This document shows positions 1-5,025 of a DNA stretch of 5,025 nucleotides, piece by piece. The number at the start of each line of letters is the position of its first letter. Within the stretch, counting starts at the first letter, position 1. The DNA comes from Pseudomonadota bacterium (lineage in GTDB: Bacteria > Pseudomonadota > Alphaproteobacteria > Rickettsiales > Rickettsiaceae). Below the pieces are notes generated by a model, which was not told the origin of the DNA, made no database searches, and worked only from the letters and a program-made list of their open reading frames with translations. A program made the translations under genes and the position numbers. The stretch spans positions 1-5,025 of the forward strand of contig JAJZHL010000091.1 in NCBI GenBank assembly GCA_021804505.1, written 5' to 3'.

Positions 1-1
1 C

Positions 2-1060
2 CGAAAACTAGAAATAACATTCTTATTTTGGTGCTTTGTAACTATCTTTTATTCTACTAATACCTGGTATGCTATCGCTACTTATATGCAAGTATTAGTT
101 ATTGTTTTGGCAGGGTTATTGATACATGATAATATAGAGCAAACATCCTTAGATATCTCAAGGATTAAAAAGTATTTTATTACTGGTGTCATTATTGGTA
201 TTATATTACTATGTCTTGAATACCTATCTGGAGGTATGATCACAATTACGGTTCGTTCTATTATTCAACCAACATTAACTAACATATTTGCGTGGACTAA
301 CTTAGATCGAGGTTGTGCTTTATTATCCGTAATTTCATGGGTAATTCTTGCTATATTGATACAGTACCGTAAGTATGTATTAGCAATTGGCTATTATTTT
401 GTAATACTTTATTTACTGTATCTTTCAGATAGTTTAGCGAGCTTTGTAGCATTTATCGGAGGAGGTTTTGTATTTTCTATTAGTAGATTATCAATGACAA
501 GTACAATGCTTAAAACTGCTTTTTTTAGGCTATTTATTATAGGTATATTTAGTGGTTCAATCTTAATGCCTATTATTTCATACAAAATGCAGCCTCTAAA
601 TATTATAGAAGCTTCTCACTCATATCTTCCAGATTCTGCAAAACACCGTTTATTCATTTGGCATTTTGTCGCAGAAAAGATTGTGGAGAAGCCAGTTTTT
701 GGGTATGGGTGGGGTGCATCAAAGAATTTCCCAGTTGAGGAAAATGAAATGATAAGGTATCGAGGAGAAGAGATATGGTCACCATTACCTTTGCATCCTC
801 ATAATAATGTTATTCAGGTCATATTTGAAACGGGAATAATCGGTTTTTGTTTATTTATATTGTTAATTTATAAAAATTTGCTCTTAGTGTATATGGCAAA
901 AAATGATACTATTGGGGCGGATTGCAAGTCAATTTACTATGCGTGTTTTACAAATTACTATATAATTGGTATGATTTCCTTTAGTATTTGGCAAGCATGG
1001 TGGGTCAGCGTAGCTATTTTAGCAGCTTGCTTAATGCGGTTATTTGTACGCCAAACATAA
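2..1060 (+). CDS. O-antigen ligase/polymerase family membrane protein (Wzy/WaaL-like), 5'-truncated by window edge
   Basis: The protein probably joins or polymerises lipid-linked glycan units at the periplasmic face of the inner membrane (family knowledge). The frame is open from base 2, so the ATG at 86 is internal: 28 codons precede it without a stop, giving at least 352 visible residues. The protein is very hydrophobic, with about eight or more membrane segments. A large non-membrane loop (about visible residues 200-265) holds HRLFIWHFVAEKI (215-227), FGYGWGASKNFP and then HPHNNVIQVIFETGIIGF (265-282). This Arg/His-containing loop, with its HxHN element before a membrane helix, is the usual Wzy_C-type signature. 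An LDRG motif sits near residues 101-104, where family members commonly have a conserved Arg. The stop lies 13 bases before nuoA on the same strand. Whether it is a ligase (WaaL) or a polymerase (Wzy) cannot be decided from sequence; both share this fold and these motifs. Confidence 0.85.
   Translation, partial: RKLEITFLFWCFVTIFYSTNTWYAIATYMQVLVIVLAGLLIHDNIEQTSLDISRIKKYFITGVIIGIILLCLEYLSGGMITITVRSIIQPTLTNIFAWTNLDRGCALLSVISWVILAILIQYRKYVLAIGYYFVILYLLYLSDSLASFVAFIGGGFVFSISRLSMTSTMLKTAFFRLFIIGIFSGSILMPIISYKMQPLNIIEASHSYLPDSAKHRLFIWHFVAEKIVEKPVFGYGWGASKNFPVEENEMIRYRGEEIWSPLPLHPHNNVIQVIFETGIIGFCLFILLIYKNLLLVYMAKNDTIGADCKSIYYACFTNYYIIGMISFSIWQAWWVSVAILAACLMRLFVRQT
947..975 (+). promoter_or_regulatory. 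Putative sigma-70 promoter for the nuo operon, inside the upstream gene
   Basis: A -35 box TTTACA (947-952, 5 of 6 matches to TTGACA) is followed by exactly 17 bases and a -10 box TATGAT (970-975, 5 of 6 matches to TATAAT). The -10 is preceded by TGG, giving an extended -10. Transcription would start near 982, leaving a leader of about 90 bases before nuoA. An exact TATAAT at 961-966 overlaps the spacer but has no suitably spaced -35. The region is AT-rich coding DNA, where chance matches occur, so this is a prediction only. Confidence 0.4.
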
Positions 1061-1073
1061 GAGGCAATAAAAA

Positions 1074-1439
1074 ATGCACCAACTATTACAACAATATTTA
1101 CCAATAGCTGTATTTTTTGGTATAGCATCAGTCCTATCATTGGTCATTATTACTTTACCAAGGCTTTTAGCTTATACAAAGTATAACAAAGCCAAGCTAG
1201 AAACGTATGAATGCGGCTTCGCACCTTTTGGTGATGCTAGAAGTAAGTTTGATGTGCGTTTCTACCTAGTAGCGATTTTATTTATTATTTTTGATCTTGA
1301 AGTAACCTTTTTGATGCCATGGGCTATTACTCTTGGACAAATAGGTTATTTTGGTTTTTTCTCTATGATGTTTTTTTTATTTGTTCTAATTATAGGATTT
1401 ATATATGAATGGAAAAAGGGAGCGCTAGAGTGGGAGTAA
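1074..1439 (+). CDS. nuoA: NADH-quinone oxidoreductase subunit A
   Basis: This is a small membrane subunit of respiratory complex I, located at the junction between the quinone-reducing peripheral arm and the proton-pumping membrane arm. The 121 residues match the usual family length. Three membrane helices are visible at about residues 9-29, 62-83 and 91-112. The long loop between helices 1 and 2 carries the hallmark YECGFAPFGDARSKFDVRFY with Cys47, the conserved switch-loop cysteine. Helix 2 contains FDLE (73-76), the conserved acidic pair. The C-terminus YEWKKGALEWE is typical of alphaproteobacteria and mitochondria. The ATG at 1074 is preceded by GAGG at 1061-1064 with 9 bases of spacing, which supports this start. 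It is the first gene of the nuo block, and nuoB follows after 4 bases. Confidence 0.97.
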   Translation: MHQLLQQYLPIAVFFGIASVLSLVIITLPRLLAYTKYNKAKLETYECGFAPFGDARSKFDVRFYLVAILFIIFDLEVTFLMPWAITLGQIGYFGFFSMMFFLFVLIIGFIYEWKKGALEWE

Positions 1440-1443
1440 ATAG

Positions 1444-1971
1444 ATGAAAGCAAGCATTAATATAGATAGCCAAGACGCTTTTTTACAAGAAGAGATCTCT
1501 AATAGAGGTTTTCTTATTACTAAACTTGAAGATCTACTAGGATGGGCCCGGGCTAATTCGCTATGGCCAATGAGTTTTGGACTCGCGTGTTGTGCTGTTG
1601 AAATGATGCAAGCTGCTGCGAGCAGATATGATATGGATCGTTTTGGTATGCTGTTTAGGCCAAGTCCACGCCAGTCTGATTTAATGATAGTAGCTGGGAC
1701 TTTAACAAATAAGATGGCTCCTGCTTTGAGGCAGGTTTATGATCAAATGGCTGAACCTAAATGGGTGTTGTCTATGGGTAGCTGTGCCAATGGGGGAGGG
1801 TATTATCATTATTCATATTCCGTAGTTCGTGGCTGTGATCAAATAGTGCCTGTTGATGTATATGTGCCTGGTTGCCCGCCTTCAGCTGAAGCTTTGATTT
1901 ATGGATTATTACAATTGCAGAAGAAAATTAAAAGAACCACTAGGTTTAGAAAAGATAGTGCTATCGTATGA
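1444..1971 (+). CDS. nuoB: NADH-quinone oxidoreductase subunit B (cluster N2 subunit)
   Basis: This peripheral-arm subunit of complex I carries the terminal [4Fe-4S] cluster N2, which passes electrons to ubiquinone at the interface with NuoD. The ligands are all visible: the tandem Cys49-Cys50 in FGLACCAVE, Cys114 in MGSCANGGG and Cys144 in [11 protein letters not shown]. The stretch from residue 121 to 150 is nearly the mitochondrial PSST type, including the extra Cys131 in VVRGCDQ that is common in that group. The 175 residues are normal for alphaproteobacteria; the first 20 or so are variable, as usual. The start at 1444 is supported by GGGAG (1432-1436), which lies in the last codons of nuoA, 7 bases upstream. 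The stop overlaps the start of nuoC as ATGA, implying translational coupling. Confidence 0.98.
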   Translation: MKASINIDSQDAFLQEEISNRGFLITKLEDLLGWARANSLWPMSFGLACCAVEMMQAAASRYDMDRFGMLFRPSPRQSDLMIVAGTLTNKMAPALRQVYDQMAEPKWVLSMGSCANGGGYYHYSYSVVRGCDQIVPVDVYVPGCPPSAEALIYGLLQLQKKIKRTTRFRKDSAIV

Positions 1972-2564
1972 CAGATGTGGCAGACGTTATTGATAATTTA
2001 TTAATAGATAAAAAGCTTGATGTAGCAAGGATTGATATGCCGCATTTTATTGCATATCAATCTAGTACTGTCTCCTTAAAATTATTTTTAACTTTAATAA
2101 AAGAATCAAAAGATTTGCGCTTTACTATACTCACCGATTTATTCGCCGCCGATTTTTTAAATCGTCCTAAGCGATTTGAAGTCCTATATAACTTATTAAG
2201 CCTAAAATTAAATAAACGTGTTCTTATTAAAGTATATGCTGGCGAGGATGAAACAGTACCATCTGTCAGCCAAATTTTTAGTGCTGCTTGTTGGTATGAG
2301 CGCGAAGCATATGATATGTATGGTATAAATTTTACGGACAGTCATGATACGAGAAGAATTCTGACTGACTATGGCTTTGAAGGGTTCCCACTTAGAAAAG
2401 ATTTCCCTTTAACCGGTTATGTACAAGTTAGGTATGATAATACCTTAAACAAGGTTATTAATGAGCCAGTAAAGCTAGAGCAAGAATACAGGGAATTTGA
2501 TTTTGCATCGCACTGGAAAGGTCCTGTATATCCCTTGCCAGGAGACGAAAAGGCGCAAAAATAG
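1968..2564 (+). CDS. nuoC: NADH-quinone oxidoreductase subunit C (30 kDa subunit)
   Basis: This cofactor-free subunit holds the peripheral arm of complex I together beside NuoD and NuoB. The 198 residues agree with free-standing alphaproteobacterial NuoC, which is not fused to NuoD as in Escherichia coli. The 30 kDa signature begins at EREAYDMYG (111-119) and continues [20 protein letters not shown] (129-148), then TGYVQVRYD. Between these parts the sequence reads NFTDSHDT, where relatives typically have a Gly-His-Pro-containing segment, so this short loop is divergent. The C-terminus is charged and ends in EKAQK. The start overlaps the nuoB stop (ATGA, 1968-1971) and no strong Shine-Dalgarno precedes it, so translation is probably coupled to nuoB. 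Confidence 0.97.
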   Translation: MTDVADVIDNLLIDKKLDVARIDMPHFIAYQSSTVSLKLFLTLIKESKDLRFTILTDLFAADFLNRPKRFEVLYNLLSLKLNKRVLIKVYAGEDETVPSVSQIFSAACWYEREAYDMYGINFTDSHDTRRILTDYGFEGFPLRKDFPLTGYVQVRYDNTLNKVINEPVKLEQEYREFDFASHWKGPVYPLPGDEKAQK

Positions 2565-2572
2565 AGTATCAA

Positions 2573-3754
2573 ATGGATAATAATGAAGATCAGGATAAGG
2601 TAGTATTAAATTTTGGCCCACAACACCCAGCTGCTCACGGTGTGTTAAGGCTAATTTTAGAGATGGATGGAGAAGTAATAAATAAAGCAGATCCTCATAT
2701 TGGATTACTTCACCGAGGTACCGAAAAATTAATAGAACACAAAACATATCTTCAAGCAATTCCATATTTTGATCGTTTAGATTATGTTTCTCCGATGTGC
2801 CAAGAACATGCTTTTGCTTTGGCGGTAGAAACATTACTAGGATGCGAGGCACCAAGAAGAGCGCAATTTATTCGTGTAATGTTTGCTGAACTGACACGTA
2901 TCCTGAACCACATAATGAACATCACGACGCATGCTTTGGATGCTGGGGCTACCACCCCCCTCTTATGGCTATTCGAAGAACGCGAAAAAATTATGGAGTT
3001 CTATGAAAGAGTGTCCGGCTCAAGAATGCATGCGAATTACTTTAGGCCAGGTGGAGTATCTCAAGATTTACCCGAGGGGATACTAGATGATATATCTGTT
3101 TTTATCCGGCAATTTACCAGCAAATTAGAGGATGTAGAAAATCTGCTCAATGATAATAGAATATGGAAGCAGCGTCTCGTGAATATTGGAGGAGTGAGCC
3201 AAAAAGATGCTATGGACTGGGGATTTTCTGGGCCGGTACTAAGGGGCTCTGGCATTGCATGGGATTTAAGAAAAGCAAGCCCTTATGATGTATATAGCGA
3301 AATGGAATTTGACATACCAATCGGTAAGTCTGGTGATTGCTATGATAGATACCTAGTGCGCGTGGAAGAGATGTATCAATCCCTCAAAATTATTGAACAA
3401 ACTATTAATAAAATACCAAACGGTCCAATTAAAACAGTTGATCCCAAAATTGCTCCTCCAACAAGAGCTAAAATGAAAGAATCAATGGAGGCAATGATAA
3501 ATCACTTTAAGCTCTATACAGAAGGTTATAACGTACCGAAAGGTGAAGTATATAGGTGCGTTGAGGCGCCAAAAGGTGAATTTGGTGTTTACTTATATTC
3601 CGATGGTACAAACAAACCCTATAGATGCCGTATTAAAGCTCCCGGGTTTTCCCATCTGCAGGGGCTAGACTTTATGAGCAGGGGACATTTGGTAGCAGAT
3701 GTGGTGAATATTTTAGCTAGCCTTGATATTGTATTTGGAGAAGTTGATCGATGA
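2573..3754 (+). CDS. nuoD: NADH-quinone oxidoreductase subunit D (49 kDa subunit)
   Basis: This is the large quinone-site subunit of complex I, distantly related to the large subunit of [NiFe] hydrogenases, and it forms the ubiquinone pocket with NuoB. The 393 residues are full family length. The N-terminus has [15 protein letters not shown] (13-27) and the 49 kDa signature [16 protein letters not shown] (46-61). By gap-free alignment from memory, His22 and Tyr71 (in RLDY) correspond to the quinone-headgroup residues His38 and Tyr87 of Thermus Nqo4. The C-terminus DIVFGEVDR is the invariant ending. The start at 2573 lies 8 bases after nuoC, with only a weak AGAG (2563-2566) as ribosome site, so it may rely on re-initiation. 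The stop overlaps the nuoE start (ATGA). Nothing indicates damage. Confidence 0.98.
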   Translation: MDNNEDQDKVVLNFGPQHPAAHGVLRLILEMDGEVINKADPHIGLLHRGTEKLIEHKTYLQAIPYFDRLDYVSPMCQEHAFALAVETLLGCEAPRRAQFIRVMFAELTRILNHIMNITTHALDAGATTPLLWLFEEREKIMEFYERVSGSRMHANYFRPGGVSQDLPEGILDDISVFIRQFTSKLEDVENLLNDNRIWKQRLVNIGGVSQKDAMDWGFSGPVLRGSGIAWDLRKASPYDVYSEMEFDIPIGKSGDCYDRYLVRVEEMYQSLKIIEQTINKIPNGPIKTVDPKIAPPTRAKMKESMEAMINHFKLYTEGYNVPKGEVYRCVEAPKGEFGVYLYSDGTNKPYRCRIKAPGFSHLQGLDFMSRGHLVADVVNILASLDIVFGEVDR

Positions 3755-4257
3755 ACAATGAACCAGCAAGTTTTATTTTTAATAGTGAAAACTTAGCGAA
3801 AGCACAGGAAATTATTAAGAGATACCCTGAAGGAAGGCAGAAAAGTGCTGTGCTACCTTTGCTTGACCTTGCTCAGCGTCAAATGCATGGTTGGTTGCCA
3901 AAAGTGGCTATAGAGTATGTGGCAGAATTTTTACAGCTTCCTTTTATCAGAGCGTATGAAGTGGCAACATTCTATACCATGTTTAACCTTAAACCAGTAG
4001 GGAAACATCATATACAAGTTTGTACTACCACGCCATGCTGGCTGAGAGGAAGCGATAAAATTGTTATGGCTTGTAAGAAGAATCTTGGTATTGATATAGG
4101 CCAAACAACAGATGATAAACAATTTAGCTTAGTGGAAGTTGAATGCTTAGGGGCTTGTGTGAATGCTCCTGTGGTACAGATTAATGATGACTATTTTGAA
4201 GACCTAACAGAAGAAAAAATGATTGAGGTGATTACTCAGCTGAAAACTAGCTCGTAA
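3751..4257 (+). CDS. nuoE: NADH-quinone oxidoreductase subunit E (24 kDa, [2Fe-2S] N1a)
   Basis: This subunit of the NADH-oxidising module of complex I normally pairs with NuoF and carries the [2Fe-2S] cluster N1a in a thioredoxin-like domain. The 168 residues comprise an N-terminal helical part (to about residue 80, including [16 protein letters not shown]) and the cluster domain. The four ligands are present in the family spacing: Cys91 and Cys96 in [10 protein letters not shown], Cys132 and Cys136 in [10 protein letters not shown]. The ATG at 3751 overlaps the nuoD stop, and GGAG at 3737-3740 lies 10 bases upstream. This is the last gene of the block. Its functional partner nuoF does not follow, so NuoF must be encoded elsewhere in the genome. 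Confidence 0.98.
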   Translation: MNNEPASFIFNSENLAKAQEIIKRYPEGRQKSAVLPLLDLAQRQMHGWLPKVAIEYVAEFLQLPFIRAYEVATFYTMFNLKPVGKHHIQVCTTTPCWLRGSDKIVMACKKNLGIDIGQTTDDKQFSLVEVECLGACVNAPVVQINDDYFEDLTEEKMIEVITQLKTSS

Positions 4258-4336
4258 AAACTAGTAGAAGAGTCATTATAAGTATAAATCCTACTTCCTT
4301 CAATGCATACATACCATTATTTATATCTAGAATTTA

Positions 4337-4355
4337 ATGGCCTTGCACAGGCCAT
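4337..4355 (+). terminator. Hairpin 80 bases after nuoE, possible weak nuo-operon terminator
   Basis: ATGGCC (4337-4342) pairs perfectly with GGCCAT (4350-4355) across the 7-base loop TTGCACA. It is the first stable GC-rich stem after the nuoE stop. The following bases (ATCTCTGTGTTTCTA) are only moderately T-rich, so it is not a textbook Rho-independent terminator. It could instead stabilise the 3' end of the message. Confidence 0.3.
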
Positions 4356-4394
4356 ATCTCTGTGTTTCTACGAGGGAATATATTATAATAGTAA

Positions 4395-4556
4395 TATGTT
4401 AATGATAGGAGAGAAACTTTTGTAATAAATCTTAACCAGCTAATAGAACTAGCCCCGGCGTTAGGGACAAAAATTTTGAATATCCATATAAAAGATTACA
4501 TATATACAGAAATTCTAGGCAACACTCCAGATTCACAGCAAACGACTGAATTGTAA
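4395..4556 (+). pseudogene. Short open frame with a ribosome site but no start codon; possible gene remnant
   Basis: The frame is open from 4395 to the TAA at 4554-4556. AGGAGAG (4407-4413) is a good Shine-Dalgarno sequence. At the right distance, 8 bases on, the codon is GTA (4422-4424), where a GTG or ATG would be expected. From there it would encode 44 residues, beginning VINLNQLIELAPALGTKI and ending DSQQTTEL. An ATG in another frame (4396) gives MLMIGEKLL and stops at 4423; one extra T in the TTTT run at 4418-4421 would fuse it to this frame. A TTG at 4476 with AGGG upstream is a weak alternative start. An exact TATAAT lies at 4384-4389 without a matching -35. I do not recognise the peptide. 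Loss of a start codon or a one-base frameshift in a small gene are the simplest readings; a chance frame is also possible. Confidence 0.25.
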
Positions 4557-4581
4557 GCCTATAGATTATATGTAGCTTCTG

Positions 4582-4609
4582 CGCACATAGGAGAGTAATC
4601 TCTCGTGCG
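4582..4609. terminator. GC-rich bulged hairpin between the convergent genes
   Basis: CGCAC (4582-4586) pairs with GTGCG (4605-4609), and GAGAG (4591-4595) pairs with CTCTC (4600-4604) around the loop TAAT. A 4-base bulge (ATAG, 4587-4590) interrupts the left arm. This makes ten perfect pairs in an AT-rich spacer, 29 bases past the stop of the minus-strand gene. On the plus strand it is followed by a T/G-rich tail (GTTTGTCTAGTTTGTC); on the minus strand no T-run follows. A transcription terminator or message-end structure is the likeliest role, but the missing clean T-tract leaves this uncertain. Confidence 0.3.
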
Positions 4610-4638
4610 GTTTGTCTAGTTTGTCAGTATAAATTGAT

Positions 4639-5025
4639 TCACACCGCCAATTTATTCAGCAAATCTCGTATGAGGTCATGGTTTTTTAATACACCTTCAT
4701 ATTGATGCTGTACTATAATACGAATATTTTCAGGTAGATCTTCAGTTAAGGCTTCAGAATAGTTCGCTTCTGCTACACCTTCTCCACGTTCACATTCCAC
4801 TAAAATGGCGTGATCATCCTGCCCTGTAATCAAAGATTTAAGATCTAACCATCTACGATGTAGAGCCCCCAGTATACTACCACTTTCAGCCGGCTGAGCG
4901 TCTAACTCTGCAACATGTTTTTGTAAGATTTCAACTGCTTTTTTGCAACCTTCTGCCCTTTCAAGAAGAATTTTCTTTAAGTTTTGGTCGGAGACATTTT
5001 CCGCTGCTATACGGAAACCCTCTTC
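4639..5025 (-). CDS. PA2169/DUF2383 family four-helix-bundle protein, N-terminus cut by window edge
   Basis: The frame runs from the right edge leftward to a TGA at 4639-4641, giving 128 visible residues; family members are about 150 long, so roughly the first 20-25 residues are missing. The visible part opens EEGFRIAAENV, typical of the first helix of the DUF2383 domain. It continues with SGSILGALHRRW (48-59), DLKSLITGQDDHAILVECER (61-80) and a last helix with HQYEGVLKNHDLIRDLL. These are the conserved blocks of the ferritin-like PA2169 family. No signal peptide or membrane segment is visible, so it is probably a soluble helical protein. Its biochemical role is not established; stress or metal-related functions have been suggested only from the ferritin-like fold. 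It is transcribed towards nuoE, so it is not part of that operon. The ATG at the complement of 4831-4833 is internal and not the real start. Confidence 0.87.
   Translation of the reverse strand, partial: EEGFRIAAENVSDQNLKKILLERAEGCKKAVEILQKHVAELDAQPAESGSILGALHRRWLDLKSLITGQDDHAILVECERGEGVAEANYSEALTEDLPENIRIIVQHQYEGVLKNHDLIRDLLNKLAV

Larger units (their letters stand above)
4258..4638. other. Intergenic region between convergent genes, about 380 bases, with no intact gene
   Basis: No frame on either strand gives a recognisable complete protein. I see two hairpins (4337-4355 and 4582-4609), one short startless open frame (4395-4556), an 8-base direct repeat AAAACTAG around the nuoE stop (4243-4250 and 4257-4264), and otherwise AT-rich sequence dense in stops. 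No tRNA cloverleaf, CRISPR repeat or insertion-sequence ends were recognised. Its length and decayed look fit the long, slowly eroding spacers common in reductive intracellular genomes; that interpretation is inference. Confidence 0.7.

Noticed and set aside
86..88. ATG at 86 as the start of the O-antigen ligase gene
   Set aside because: The same frame is open for 28 more codons back to base 2 and reads as hydrophobic membrane protein, so the gene begins outside the window.
2475..2855. 126-codon minus-strand open frame across the nuoC/nuoD junction
   Set aside because: It lies antisense to two strongly conserved nuo genes, has no recognisable domain, and is explained as a shadow frame. The same holds for the minus-strand frames at 958-1140, 3061-3255 and 3931-4122.
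4246..4265. ACTAG/CTAGT inverted repeat around the nuoE stop as a terminator
   Set aside because: The stem is only 5 pairs with a 10-base loop and no T-run, and part of it is the self-palindrome ACTAGT. It is too weak to call.
4384..4389. TATAAT as the promoter of the small ORF at 4395-4556
   Set aside because: The -10 box is exact, but the sequence 16-18 bases upstream (around CTGTGTTT) bears almost no resemblance to a -35 box, and TATAAT is expected by chance in AT-rich DNA.
4570..4625. Group II intron domain V or 3' end
   Set aside because: GTGCGGTTTG after a hairpin is reminiscent of domain V. However, the AGC triad is not paired in place, the bulge is on the wrong arm, the loop is TAAT rather than GNRA, and no domain VI hairpin follows. 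An Infernal search with the Rfam group II intron model would settle it.
4281..4634. AGTATAAAT direct repeat at 4281-4289 and 4626-4634 as a target-site duplication around an inserted element
   Set aside because: A 9-base AT-rich repeat is plausible by chance in this spacer, and the ends inside it show no terminal inverted repeats.

Overview
The window comes from a low-GC alphaproteobacterium, most likely an obligately or facultatively intracellular lineage of the Rickettsiales or Holosporales type. The lineage is inferred from two things. The DNA is AT-rich with AT-biased codons. The complex I proteins carry the mitochondrial/alphaproteobacterial versions of their signatures, for example the NuoB stretches [20 protein letters not shown] and CPPSAEAL, the NuoA ending YEWKKGALEWE and the NuoD ending FGEVDR. 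The species cannot be named from this sequence alone.

Layout. Positions 2-1060 (+) hold the 3' part of a polytopic membrane protein of the O-antigen ligase/polymerase (Wzy/WaaL-like) family; its reading frame runs off the left edge. Only 13 bases later begins a compact five-gene block, nuoA-nuoB-nuoC-nuoD-nuoE (1074-4257, +). It encodes one membrane subunit (NuoA), the quinone-site pair with cluster N2 (NuoB, NuoD), the NuoC connector and the N1a-cluster subunit NuoE of the proton-pumping NADH:quinone oxidoreductase. Gaps are 4 and 8 bases, and two junctions are ATGA stop/start overlaps, so the block looks like one translationally coupled operon. A plausible sigma-70 promoter (TTTACA, 17 bases, extended -10 TGGTATGAT) lies at 947-975 inside the end of the ligase gene and could drive nuo independently.

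Positions 4258-4638 contain no convincing gene. They hold two hairpins and a short open frame (4395-4556) that has a Shine-Dalgarno-like AGGAGAG but no usable start codon, which suggests a decayed gene. At 4639-5025 a gene on the minus strand, truncated by the right edge, encodes a four-helix-bundle protein of the PA2169/DUF2383 family and converges on the nuo operon.

The nuo cluster therefore stops after nuoE. nuoF, nuoG and the remaining subunits must be elsewhere, as in alphaproteobacterial endosymbionts with split nuo loci. No undescribed multi-gene system is visible. The points most worth checking are the startless small ORF, the promoter inside the ligase gene and the junction between a cell-envelope gene and the respiratory operon.
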